A stretch of DNA of 64,000 bases from Turritopsis dohrnii (taxonomy: Eukaryota; Cnidaria; Hydrozoa; Anthoathecata; Oceaniidae): the NCBI GenBank assembly GCA_027922465.2, contig BQMF02000171.1, forward strand, positions 248,001-312,000, read 5' to 3'. The notes beneath the pieces were generated by a model. That model saw nothing but the letters and a program-made list of their open reading frames with translations, made no database searches and was not told where the DNA came from. The number at the start of each line of letters is the position of its first letter. Positions within the stretch are counted from its first letter, which is position 1. Shown here piece by piece: positions 1 to 10,494 of the stretch. The position numbers and the translations under genes are program-made.

Positions 1-890
1 TGAAGATTATTAGTTCTTCATTACTAAAATTATCATGCACAATAACATTTCTTTTTAAAGCTGGGTCAAATCAATCATTGGAAACAATTTGTGTATTTGG
101 AGAATTTTAATTCAATAATCCAGATTCAATATTAAACGCTTGTTCCCACTGAAAAAAAAGAAAATATAGTTTGATAATCAAGGTCCATCTGCTATTTACT
201 TAAGGCAGCATTGTTATTAATGATTTATTAGCAAACATTACCTTTTTCTCTGAAACGTGGAAATATCGTCACTTTCAAGATCAAAATCGTTAAGATAATT
301 CAGGAAAACGGCGACTCCAAGGAATGGATTTTCCTCTTGTAGCCTTTTCTCATCTTGCAACATGAAGAATGACATCGTAAAACTGTTAGCTTGGTATTAT
401 TGATTGTGAATATAGAAACTCAGCATCTCAGCACAATCATCCACAACAACCGAATACTTTCTGACATCAGACTTTCCTCTCAAGACCACCACCTGTTGAT
501 CAGCGCTAGATATGGCATTGGTAACAAGCTAAAATAAGTTTGGAAAGGCTATTATTAATTCAAACATGATCATTGTGTAGTTTTCTTTATTTTTTTTGAA
601 AACAAATGCTTAATTACAAGTTCATTAATACGGTGGCTTTTCAACAGCGACAATGTCAGTAAGCTTGATTAAATCTTCTAATAGCCGAGCATGGCAGCAT
701 TTGAAACATGAACTGGATTGAGCAGTACTAAAAACTTTACAACTGCAACTTAAGATATGTTGAAATTTCACCATCAATTGTTTTTTTTATCATGCATGCA
801 GTTTAAGTGAATATGTGAAGAACTGTGAATTAGGTTTCTTTCAGTATACCCGATTTTATCACAATGATTTTCATGGTTTTACACACAAAT
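1..890. other. AT-rich stretch with no recognisable gene
   Basis: I find no convincing reading frame, RNA gene or terminal repeat here. It is the left flank of the hAT element that begins at 891. Its last six bases (ACAAAT) are repeated just beyond the right end of that element. Confidence 0.5.
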
Positions 891-945
891 CAGGCCCTGT
901 CATGAAGAAATAGATGCAGGAGTTCCTTTTCACACCTGCAAACAG

Positions 946-991
946 TTTTGCATGTGCAGTAGTTTTCTAACTATCGATTTTGCATGTGCAA
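946..991. repeat. Left subterminal repeats of the hAT element
   Basis: Two copies of TTTTGCATGTGCA(G/A) lie 32 bases apart, 55-90 bases inside the left end. Related copies near the right end at about 4898-4911 and 4995-5005 read GCACGTGCA and GCACGTGT. Position and repetition suggest transposase binding sites; binding is inferred. Confidence 0.55.
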
Positions 992-1444
992 TCCTTATGA
1001 TAAAAACACTGTTATAAATAAACGTTTCTTTTTTGTTTCAAGCTTATTTTACAGTTGAATGAAATAACATAAAGAATGTTAAATTCTATAAACAAAAATA
1101 AAACCGAGAGAGGGAGCTGGAAACTAAGATGCTTTTTAATTTCATTGGAAAACACGAAAACGAGTCCTGCTGGTACCACTTCCGTTTTCATATTCTTTCG
1201 TCAGGTGAACAAATGAATTCGTATGACGAAGGAAATTTCCAAATTACCTTAGCAACGGTGGTCGTTCTCCCTAGCAATAGCGAATAATTGCTTAAAGTTG
1301 AACATGTTTTTCATAAGAATAGTGGAAATTTTTAAGAGTATCTACGTGCACGATTAAAAGCGCGTCTTAACTATAAAAATAAGTTAAGTTTACAAATAAA
1401 GAAAGTTTACATAAAGTTTATAACACGAGCATTTTAGTTCATAT

Positions 1445-4400
1445 TTACTCTTCCTCATTACTTTCCCATTCACTCTCCTCACTAGATGAGGATTCACTCG
1501 AATCAACCACCTCAACATTATCCATCCTTGGTATTTTTGATGGAGACGATGAATCTTCAATAATTTGAACACGGCGTTTTGCTGTGTATTTCTCTACTGC
1601 TACTTTGATTATTTCTTCTTTTTCATATGTTGTCCAGAGTTTATCATTTATGTTAATTAGCAGAACATTCGTTAATGTTGAGTGTGCTAGAGAAAGGCAT
1701 CGATCTGTCAACATCAAAGTCAGTAAACTAAAAGCCCTTTCAACTGTTGAATTCGAACCAGCCAAAACCATGACAAGGCTGGCAACGATAACCAGGTTTG
1801 GGTACTCTTCCTGTTTGTATTGAAAGACTTTTGCCCACATTTGTGGGGCTTCAAGGCCTCTGTAGTTGGAATTGACAAATACACGAAACAGCTTCCATTC
1901 ACGAAATAACATTTCACGGTCAAAGCTAGTATTTGATAACGGTTCCTTAAAGTGCTCAACAAATGCAGTAAGCTGATCGATCCCGTATGTTCGATTGTTA
2001 GACCACTGTTTAGGATCATACCAAGCTAGATTTGTAAAAATTGGGCTGTCCAGGTCGGCAAACCTAACTCCAAGCAATTCTTTGAGTTCCTCCTACACTT
2101 GCTTCTTTTTGTTTGAGGCGTGCATCCACGATTCTTCCGAATAGGTCATGTTGTTTAGTTGAAGATCAATTCTTTGTTATCAATATTTCGTTTGTGGGTA
2201 TCGGCTGCGGTTATGAATGAACATTTGACTGTTTCATCATCATTTATTTTAAATTGACCCAAATGGCTGGTTAAAAGTTCATCTTCTGTACAGGAAACAT
2301 CTATCTCTTCGTTAATGCTTTGTAACGTTTGCTCTAAAACTGGTTTAAGTTCATTTGCGAGCAACCTTCTCCCTCGAAACTTTGGAAATGGGAGTTATGA
2401 TCTCCAATACATCTGTATAGGTGCAAACTATACTTAAAAAACGATATGAGTGGAAATTGTTTTTTAAAAATCCTTTAACCTTTGCTGAGGTTTCTTTACG
2501 TGTTTGAGGATCTGCTGCTACATTTTCGAATGCTGTTGTAACTGCTGGCCACATTTTCATGAGATTCTGATAAGCAGTTCTTCGATGTCCTACAAATCGA
2601 GTACCAGTAAGTTTTGGCAATCCATAATGCCGTATGTTTAATAGCGTTGCAGCTGCTTTGATCTCGTTTTTTGTTTTACCTGAGTTTTTGAGAAAATATA
2701 TTAAAGAAACGTAAAAATTGTCCACATCATCAAATATCGTTTCTTTAATTGCGTCTTTTACCGCAAGCTCAATACGGTGATTGGCACAATGAATTTTCAC
2801 AAGCCACTCGCGATTTTCAGATAACCGAGTCAACAACCCTGTGATTTTTCCAAAATTTACACTTGCACCGTCTGCAGTGGCACTGACAAGCTTTTTCCGG
2901 TAGTCGTCAATTTTAAAAGGACCTCCTTCAAAAATGCTGTCAATGCCTTTTTTGAGTAAAGAAGTGCCAGTTCCTCCCCAATCAGACATCTCTAAAAGCG
3001 AGGCAACCATATAAACAGGAAGTCCTCAATGAAATTATTTTCAGAAAATATCGTTTTGCATAAAGTAAAGTCTTGATTTAATTTTTAATTTAATTAGAAT
3101 AATTTTTGGAATAAGATTTTGTTTATGTAAAATACTTCCCGGCCGCCAGATGCCCAGTCTGTAATTACTTTTAACAACCTACCCGCTCTTTCTACTCTGA
3201 CTAGTACCAATTCTTTGTCAGATCCTGTTTTTCTTGCTTGTGAACCATCACTCAAAATGGTCATAAAATTACTGCTAGCCAAAACTACTGCGCATTTCTC
3301 TTGGACAGCTTCAGCAATGTAATGTATGAACTCACGTGCAGACTTGGAATCTTGGTGCCCTATAACATGAGATTTATTTACCGTTTTACAGTGTTCTTAA
3401 AGAGACCTGCGCGATCGCGCGCCTGAGACAGGCACATAGACAAATTGATTTGACAAATTGCTCGTTCAACACTAATGTCTTAAGGTCTGTTTGTTTATAA
3501 GTTGTTATTTTAAAGAACCGAGTCTCTACTAATGTATTTACAAAAATTTTCTTTTCTTGTATCAACTCGTTTTCTGTATTAAAGGACGTATTCATGTGAT
3601 TCATTCTTCACCTTTGACGTCAGGCGCCAGCTGTTACTTTTATCGCAACTGACTGTAAGTCAGTCACGGTATCACGGTATAGCAACTGAAAAAACGGATC
3701 CTACTGGTGCCAGCTTTAACTTCAAAATCATGCATTATTTAGAACATACAAGAAAAATTTGCTTAGCAACACTGTCCATTTTCCCTAGCAACGGCTTTAT
3801 TTCACTAACGTCACTTTTTTAAATTCTTTTATTAAATATGAGAGAACATTGTTATAAACCTTGAAGGCTATTTTGTTTACACATTCACTAAACTTGATTT
3901 TAATTCAAATTTCTCTAACCTTTAATAAGACGAACCCCATTTATGCGTTGTACTTTTACCAACGTTTCAAATTGAGCCAGTGGCAGTGTTGAGTTCATCG
4001 CTAGCTCATAAGCAGTTCGTACTAGCTTAATGAATGAGTCGTGATTACTTTGTTGACACATTGACTGGATATTTCTTTGGGAAAATGAAGTCAATGGGTT
4101 GGAAGCAGTCAAATCGATATCAGGAATTCTGTCCACAACTGGCTGATTTCGTTCATGCTCAATGGCAATCTTGTGACTCTGCCCGTTTAAATGCCTGATG
4201 ACCTTAGATAAATGAATTGAAAGGTAATGCAAAAATTTTCAGAAAATCATGCGCCTCTAACGAAAAAATGATATATAAAAGATAAAAGATTTTGTTTTGG
4301 CGACGTTCGTGAAAATTTTGTATTCAAAAAAAAAAAGAGTGATATGCTTACTTGATGCTTTGTAACAGATGTTGTTCCTTCGATAAAGGACTTAGCATGC

Positions 4401-4582
4401 TCTCTAGCAGATCCTTTCAGCTGATAATTTATTTCCGTTTTATGCTTTGCACAAATCTTGCACCAAACTTTCACCACATACTTTTTACCATTTTCTTCAA
4501 AATCTTCATGCCCAATAACGGAAGACTTTCCCCATGAAAAAAACGTAGAATACTCGACCCTATTTCCTTTCTTACTTGCCAT
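1445..4582 (-). pseudogene. hAT transposase gene (ZNF862/KIAA1586-like), multi-exon and frameshifted
   Basis: Transposase of the surrounding hAT element. Exon 1 (4582-4352) starts MASKKGNRVEYSTFF and has a CxxC zinc-binding N-terminus (KVWCKICAKHKTEI). Exon 2 (4202-3920) joins it in phase 0, and exon 3 (from 3359 down) joins in phase 1 (GHQDSKSAREFIHYIAEAV). The catalytic-region exon at about 3045-2351 has the typical words SATADGASVNFG and KIHCANHRIELAVKDA. The 2077-1445 part carries the hAT C-terminal dimerisation region (LAGSNSTVERAFSLL). The frame shifts near 2365 and again near 2080-2150, so no full-length protein can be made. Family knowledge: such proteins cut and paste their own element in the nucleus. 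Family call is firm; the borders of exons 3-5 are approximate. Confidence 0.8.
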
Positions 4583-5128
4583 TATTACAAAAAAAACGCG
4601 CTTCGTTTGGAAACCAAAATGATAATGAAAACATTTTTCGAAAATGAAAATATGGTATTACAAAATGCACTCTTCATCTTACGGGCTAAATCGCGTCAAA
4701 AAAATCAACACCCTTTATAAACGATAACAAAACGTTGGAGAGCAATTAAAAGTAGACATTGTATTGCTTTCAAAATCTGTTACCTGCGTAATAATTAGAA
4801 ACAAAACAAAATAAATAATGACGTAAAGAAAGTCGTAAACGGAACGTTTTTCTTTTACAATTATCCTTGCACAAGCTATTAAAATGTAAAATAAAAATTT
4901 GCACGTGCAATGGGGCAACAATAAACTTAGCTGGCACGAGCGATTTTTCGTTCGTCTCAATCGTTTCGCACGTGTGCCTGCTCGTACAAGTGCGATTGCA
5001 CGTGTCTCCGGACAGGGCCTGACAAATGTACTTCCGCTTTCCGTTCAAGTTCAATCCTCGTTTTGAAGATTGTAATACATCTGTTTGTGAGCAGTTTAAC
5101 TTCAATTTATATCGAAGTTTATATCGAT

Positions 5129-5325
5129 ACTAGTCGCCCAAGGCGGCGTTCCTCGCTCACAAAAAATTGAGTTCACGAAAAATTAAATTAAGGAATTGGC
5201 TTCAAAACACTTGAAAAATGTATGGGATGGTTTTAACCCGCGAAAATTGTTTTTACGGGTTTTAATTTTGAAAGGGTGACCCTAAGGGCGACCCAAAAAT
5301 AAATCACAGAATGGCAATATAGGCA
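5129..5325 (+). repeat. Interspersed repeat 'ACTAGYCGCC', copy a
   Basis: Starts ACTAGTCGCCCAAGGCGGCG and continues with a body (AAAATTAAATTAAGGAATTGGCT, then TATGGGATGGTTTTAACCCG) also present at 8321. The family occurs at least four times in the window. No coding capacity is visible. Confidence 0.6.
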
Positions 5326-5328
5326 ATA

Positions 5329-5573
5329 TCTGTTAGAGGTGTAATTGATGAAGAGAAATATAAGGAGATTGCATTAAAAGTATCGAAGTCAACTGCAGTG
5401 AAAGATACAAGATACATCGCACACTTTTTGTTATCTTACGAAGACTGTGTAGAACTGAATTGTTCACCAACAACAGATGCTGGAGAAAGATTGAAGGAGG
5501 TGCTGAATAATAATATTAAAAGGTGTATATATAGGCTCATGATGTTTTTTTTGTCCGTTCTGATGAAACGCTA
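5329..5573 (+). CDS. Unrecognised coding-like fragment
   Basis: An open frame without an early ATG reads VRGVIDEEKYKEIALKVSK, then RYIAHFLLSYEDCVELN. It has a balanced amino-acid composition unlike the low-complexity frames around it, and an AG acceptor-like site precedes it (CTGTTAG). It could be one exon of a lost gene or a transposon fragment. I do not recognise the family, and no neighbouring exon was found. Confidence 0.25.
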
Positions 5574-6581
5574 GTACAGTTAGACTTGTTTCCACGCAAT
5601 CACTCGTTATCTGCACCATTTTCCTTTGCATCAATGTGTTCAACCCTAACCTTTTTATGTGTTACTACTTTATACCTCCCAGCTTCAGTATACTTAATCT
5701 TGTTTTTGAAATACATTGTGCTTGAATTCCATTGCAAGATTAATTTCACTTTACTTTACGGTACGTTTTTGTCCAAACTGCATGTGTTTATGTTACTATA
5801 TTATTATTTTACACAAGTTATATTAGTCATAGAAATAACTAGAATTAACTGGATGTTAAATGGCGATTGCTTCTTCTAACGCGTTGTTTGAAGTTTACTT
5901 CAGTTTGAACTGTTATAATACACAATTTTATATATATATATAAGCAACAGTACTCATTTGGTAAGTAAATTAAGCAACACCAGTACTGACAGCCTAGCTA
6001 GTTAATCAACTAAAAATATTGTTATGCTTCAAATTACCCTCTATAAATAAATACATATTGTAATAACTCAGTTTCAACAGTAAATAAATAAGTAAAATAT
6101 GTATATTGTTTTCCATTTAAGAAGACATGGGCACAATTTTATCTTTTGTAGTTTGTTTTATTACTCTTGTATTTTGTTCTTATATTTTCAATAATACTAC
6201 TGCAGCATGAACATATAAAGTTGTTGTATATACATCCTTTCGATTTCATGAGTTAGGAAAATTAATCAATTAGTTAAGCAACTTGAATTCTGATCAAAAT
6301 CAACAGCTGCTTATAAAAAAAATCGTGTAACTTTCATTGGATTATGATATTTTTGTTGTTGCTTTTCATATGCATCCATATTTAAGTCTCAAAACCAAAT
6401 GTAAGTAAAGCTTTAGACCTCTTTAATGTTTATGTTCGCACTCTTGCACAACACATGCGTATTAAATGACAGAAACAGCGGCAGGCTTTGATAGAAAAAT
6501 GATGGTACATATGAATTTGTAATGATCAAAGAAAAGTAAAGGAAATTTTTAAAATATAGTTAATTAACCGTCATAGTCATA
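5574..6581. other. AT-rich intergenic region
   Basis: Long T- and A-rich stretches with a short (TA)n run near 5931-5942. The only long frame (5586-5879) is a hydrophobic run expected from T-rich sequence. I see no gene. Confidence 0.5.
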
Positions 6582-8060
6582 ATGCCAGATTCTTGCTGTG
6601 CCATTGGATGCACCATCGAAAGGAAAAAAAGGGTGAAAAAAAGTTCTTTACGAATTCCTTTCAGTAACAACAATAAAAAATTATAATGTAGGAAACGTTG
6701 GGTGGCAGCCATCAAAAGAGAGAATTGGTCTAAAAAAACAAATCAACAATGCAAGGTTATGCAGTACAAATTTTATCAGCGGTAAGTTGCTTACTTTTTT
6801 TGTTGAAAATTAAAAATATCTTTGCTAAGTTCTGTTCACTGTGATGCTATTTTTTGTTTCCTTTGTGTTTTCGTTTGTGTTTTTGTTTCCTTTGTGCTTG
6901 TTGCTTTTATTACCTATTGCATACCCAATATGTTTTTCAGGTGACAAATCATATGATCCCAACAACCCTGACTATGTACCTTCTGTTTTTTTGTGTATCA
7001 CCAGCCCAAGAATGCACCAGAATCACAAAAGGTATGAGCGCTTTAAGCGAAGACGTGAAAACAGTGATGTTAGCAATACTAGGAGTCAAGAAGTCTTTGA
7101 TGAACTTTCATGGCAAATTGAGATGGATCAATATTTAAATCTACCAGATCTTTGATAAAGCAATACAAACAGATCCTGATTGCAGAGACTTAAGTGTGTC
7201 AAAATTGGAAGGAGAAATTGATATTTTTAGGGCACAACACAAGCAAATTGAAGATATAAAAACAGCGATGTTAGCAATACTAGGAGTCAAGAAGTCTTTG
7301 ATAAACGTTCTTGCCAAATTGAGATGGATCAATATTTAAATCTACCAGATCTTTGATAAAGCAATACAAACAGATCCTGATTGCAGAGACTTAAATGTGT
7401 CAAAATTGGAAGGAGAAATTGAAAATTTTAGGGCACAACACAAGCAAATTGAAGATATGAAAAATGAGGAATTTCAATTTTATTCAAAACTTGACCATGC
7501 AGATCAATTCATAATCAATTATATTTTGGTAAAACTTCATCTCAGCTTATTGCATACTGATATTGAGCATATCAATTTCAACTGATGTCAGTGATATCAT
7601 TTTCACTTGATTGATTGTCAAATGTGTTGAAACAATTAAAATGGTGGCCTGAAAGAGATGCATCCGATAAACATCTACCTTCATGATTTTTGAAATTCAA
7701 GAACTGTAACTGCATAATTGATTGTACAGAAATATATATTGAGCAATTATTTAATTTAAATGTTAGGGCCCAAACACTTGATCCAACTACAAATATACCA
7801 CTACCATCAAATATTTACTTGGCATAACACCTGCTAGGATAGCGAGATTTCTATCTAATGGCTGGGGTGGCAGAATATCAGACAAAAAAATAGTGATGTC
7901 ACCTGGTTTTCTTGATATGTTGAACCATGGTGATTGTATTCTAGTTGATTGAGGCTTCACAATAACTAATGAACTGTGAAAGGAGAAATTCTTAAAATCC
8001 CAAACTTCGCAAATGGCTGATAGAGAAGTCGACAAATCGTGGTCATATATTTCATTGCGG
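6582..8060 (+). pseudogene. Relic of a THAP plus DDE_Tnp_4 transposase gene
   Basis: Starts with a THAP-type zinc finger (MPDSCCAIGCTIERKK). An in-frame TAA lies before CRKRWVAAIKRENWS, and a frameshift in an A-run near 6735 precedes the frame reading NARLCSTNFIS. A GT donor follows at 6781. The next exon opens with the usual THAP tail (GDKSYDPNNPDYVPSVF). A coiled segment with a 201-bp tandem duplication follows, then EEFQFYSKLDHADQF, matching the start of the DDE_Tnp_4 region. After a gap come IIDCTEIYIE (first catalytic Asp region, near 7715), GWGGRISDKKI (near 7860) and HGDCILVD (second Asp region, near 7930). Stops and frameshifts are frequent. The architecture matches the gene at 57634-59115, but it is a different, older family member. 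Confidence 0.75.
7061..7462 (+). repeat. 201-bp direct tandem duplication in the THAP transposase relic
   Basis: Positions 7061-7261 and 7262-7462 are near-identical direct copies (for example GATGTTAGCAATACTAGGAG at about 7065 and 7266). The unit is 67 codons, so the duplication kept the frame of the coiled region after the THAP domain. The copies differ at a modest number of positions. Confidence 0.85.
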
Positions 8061-8320
8061 TGTTTCAGGATTATTATGTAATGGCAGGTGGTGTGACGTC
8101 AGTTTTTTGCTTTGTCACAGGGGAACTATTGATTCCAATTCGGTGATCTAATTTTTCGTTATGGGGAAAAGGAATATGATATAGTCATCCAGGGTAAATA
8201 CTGGACATATAAAATGTTGGGGTAAAAACTGGAAAGCACAAAAAACACACTAAAATTCAACAATATGATTTTGATGAACTTGTACATTGAAAGACCTTTA
8301 ACAATCCTCATTTATTACAA

Positions 8321-8515
8321 ACTAGCCGCCCAGGCGGCGTCGCTCGCCACTCATGTTCACCATGCGTCCAGTTCACAAAAAATTAAATTAAGAAATTGGC
8401 TCCAAAAACTGATAAAATGTATGTATGGGATGGTTTTAACCCGGGTAAAAATTGTGTACGGGTTTTAATTTCGGAAATGCTGACTATAAGGGCGAGCAAA
8501 AAATGTCATAGAATG
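8321..8515 (+). repeat. Interspersed repeat 'ACTAGYCGCC', copy b
   Basis: Begins ACTAGCCGCCCAGGCGGCGT and shares its body with copy a, including TATGGGATGGTTTTAACCCG and ACGGGTTTTAATTT. Confidence 0.65.
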
Positions 8516-9569
8516 TTCAGCAGAAACATAAATTCTCATGAAAAGTGTTGACAATATTACAAAGATAGCATAAACAAATAAACTAAATAAAGGTTATCTT
8601 TAATCACTTTTGCAAAAGTGTATATCGACTTCGTTAACAGTCTTCCAATGCAGTTTTTGATTTAATCCATTTATTCTTGGAATTAATAATTCTCGGTGAA
8701 TAGCGAGTGCATTGCATCTACGTACGCATGCAGTTGAAATTTTAAAATTGATGACATATCATTTGTAAGAGAAACCAAAGAATCTAAAAAAACAAATAAA
8801 TAAAGTTAAGGTTCAATTTAAAATCCGAAATGTGCAGCCGACAATATATCTTCCAACTAAACATTCATTCACAATTACCTTGACAATGCTATCTAGACTA
8901 TAGTAGATACGGTAGATCCATATACTGTCTAAAAAGGTTTTTCCCATGAACTACCAACACCAAGTTGACCTCAATACTATACTTTAAATCTAAAGAATCT
9001 GAATAAATATAAGTTCAAGATAATGAATTAAGTTAATCAATTTTGTTAGGAAAGGGATAGGAAAGAAGATGTGATTTATTTATTTACAGTTCGCTTTGTA
9101 AACAGCTGCTCATTCCCAGCCAATTTCTCAATTGTTCTATTTCTGCTGACATCAGCATATTCCATTCAGTATCTTTAACACAGACAATAAGCTCTTTATC
9201 CTCAATAAACTAAATGAACTAACTTTAAGGAATAGTAATCTCTTACACCATAACCTGTAATGTCATTTCACAAAACATAGTGAAATAAAGATCAAAGGAA
9301 GTATGTAACAACTTTTATTCCAACTCTACCTAAACTATCATTTAGATAACAGACTTCTTATAGAATAAGATTCGCAAGTGATTTGTAACGACTAAATAAA
9401 GATTAATCCGTATATAACAACATATTTTCTAACTAAATAAACTACAATAATAAACTAAAATAAACTATGGTATGGAATTACCATACACTTGACCGCAAAT
9501 GACTGATTAAACATCCCATTATTCCCTGAAACGCCAATTAGAAAAACAATTCGGTGGCTTAAGTAAAGG
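8516..9569. other. Intergenic region without a recognised gene
   Basis: AT-rich, with many short words such as CTAAATAAA. No open frame above background and no terminal repeats seen. Confidence 0.5.
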
Positions 9570-9711
9570 CTGAAATACACTATCATTTTCAATGATCATT
9601 TAAAAATGACAGTGTATTCAGAAAAAAATGTCATTTTTTACACTCTCATTTTCAATGACATTGAAAAATGATAAGTTGAACATGTTCAACTTTTAATTTT
9701 TCAATGTCATT
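9570..9711. repeat. Two adjacent long hairpins
   Basis: First hairpin: arms 9570-9589 and 9602-9621 (CTGAAATACACTATCATTTT against AAAAATGACAGTGTATTCAG). Second: a 58-bp near-perfect palindrome at 9654-9711 with only two mismatched positions on each side, built around the 20-bp perfect palindrome AAGTTGAACATGTTCAACTT (9673-9692). Both use the word AATGACA. This looks like a small MITE or the end of an element. Confidence 0.75.
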
Positions 9712-9903
9712 TTTTTTCTATTGTTTCGAATGTTCGAATGTTAGTGGTACTACTAACTATGTTAATATAAATACAAGAAATGACATTTTAGGTCGTTATA
9801 ATTGTATACTTGTAGTTAAGAGTTCTTTTTCATCCTTCTTAACTATTAAAGGACCCATAATGGAGCATTTACACAGCATGTCATTCACACATGTCTGGCT
9901 TAC

Positions 9904-10245
9904 CTCATCAGATGAGCGCCTTTTTTCTTTAACTACTACTATCTCGTCCAGTTCTGGATGCTCCATCTCCCACTCATCCAGTTCTTTGGTCGTGTCTAAT
10001 ATTATAAGTGGGTTTGAGTAGATGTGTAACTAAGTTCACATTTGAGCAAGTGCAAAATGAATCTTACCAGCTAATGGTAAAATTTTGGCCTGTAGCTCTT
10101 TCCCCTTGTGTTTAACTGAACAGATGCTGTTCAAAACAATTTGGCCAATGATTAAAACTGTGGTGAATATTGCGGTCTTGCCATCGATTAAAAACTTTAC
10201 GAGAGCGTATCTCTCGATTTTTGTCGACTTACTTCGGCTATTCAT
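9904..10245 (-). CDS. Small unrecognised gene, two exons visible, 3' end unresolved
   Basis: Exon 1 (10245-10068) starts MNSRSKSTKIERYALVKFLI and contains CSVKHKGKELQAKILPLAG. A GTAAGA donor at 10067 and an acceptor TTAG at 9996 define a 72-bp intron with matching phase, giving exon 2 (9995-9904): DTTKELDEWEMEHPELDEI, ending VKEKRRSSDE before a GTAAGC donor. The ALVKFLIDGKTAIF...KGKELQAKIL pattern resembles the small chromo/Tudor-like front module of many cnidarian BEN-type or transposon-linked proteins; that comparison is from memory. It is divergent from the DUF7869-like gene at 10495 with 249 bp between starts, so the two may share a promoter and an element. I could not find the last exon. 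Confidence 0.5.
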
Positions 10246-10494
10246 TGCGAATCAGGCTTAAAAACGTAATTTGAAACTAGTGAAATTTTGTAAACAAGTT
10301 GCTATGTAGCTTAGGAGTTCCTTAACTTCAAAATTTGCATAAAGCTAAAATTAATTTATTCAACTAAATATCATTGGATGATGTTCATCAAAAATGCATT
10401 TGATTGGCTTCATTGTTTTTTTTCAACGTGTATTTTACACTATCGTAATTGAACGCATCATTTTAATTCACGAAGGCGATAAATATAAACAAAT
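10246..10494. promoter_or_regulatory. Putative bidirectional promoter region
   Basis: These 249 bp separate the start codons of two divergent genes. Any promoter function is inferred from the arrangement alone; I see no distinctive element. Confidence 0.25.

Larger units (their letters stand above)
891..5021 (-). mobile_element. hAT-like DNA transposon, 4.1 kb, decayed
   Basis: The two ends are an inverted repeat, CAGGCCCTGTC at 891-901 and GACAGGGCCTG at 5011-5021, with the CAG...CTG termini usual for hAT elements. ACAAAT lies directly outside both ends (885-890 and 5022-5027) and reads as a 6-bp target duplication; most hAT elements make 8 bp, so this is short or partly mutated. Inside each end a subterminal motif recurs (TTTGCATGTGCA at about 947 and 979; TTTGCACGTGCA at about 4899, and a GCACGTGT variant near 4998). 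hAT transposases bind such repeats. The element carries one minus-strand transposase gene, now broken. Confidence 0.85.

Noticed and set aside
5586..5879. 97-codon hydrophobic ORF
   Set aside because: T-rich sequence gives Phe/Leu-rich frames by chance. No homology words and no context.
7787..8035. Minus-strand ORF over the THAP relic
   Set aside because: Antisense of the degraded plus-strand DDE_Tnp_4 region (GWGGRISDKK, HGDCILVD).
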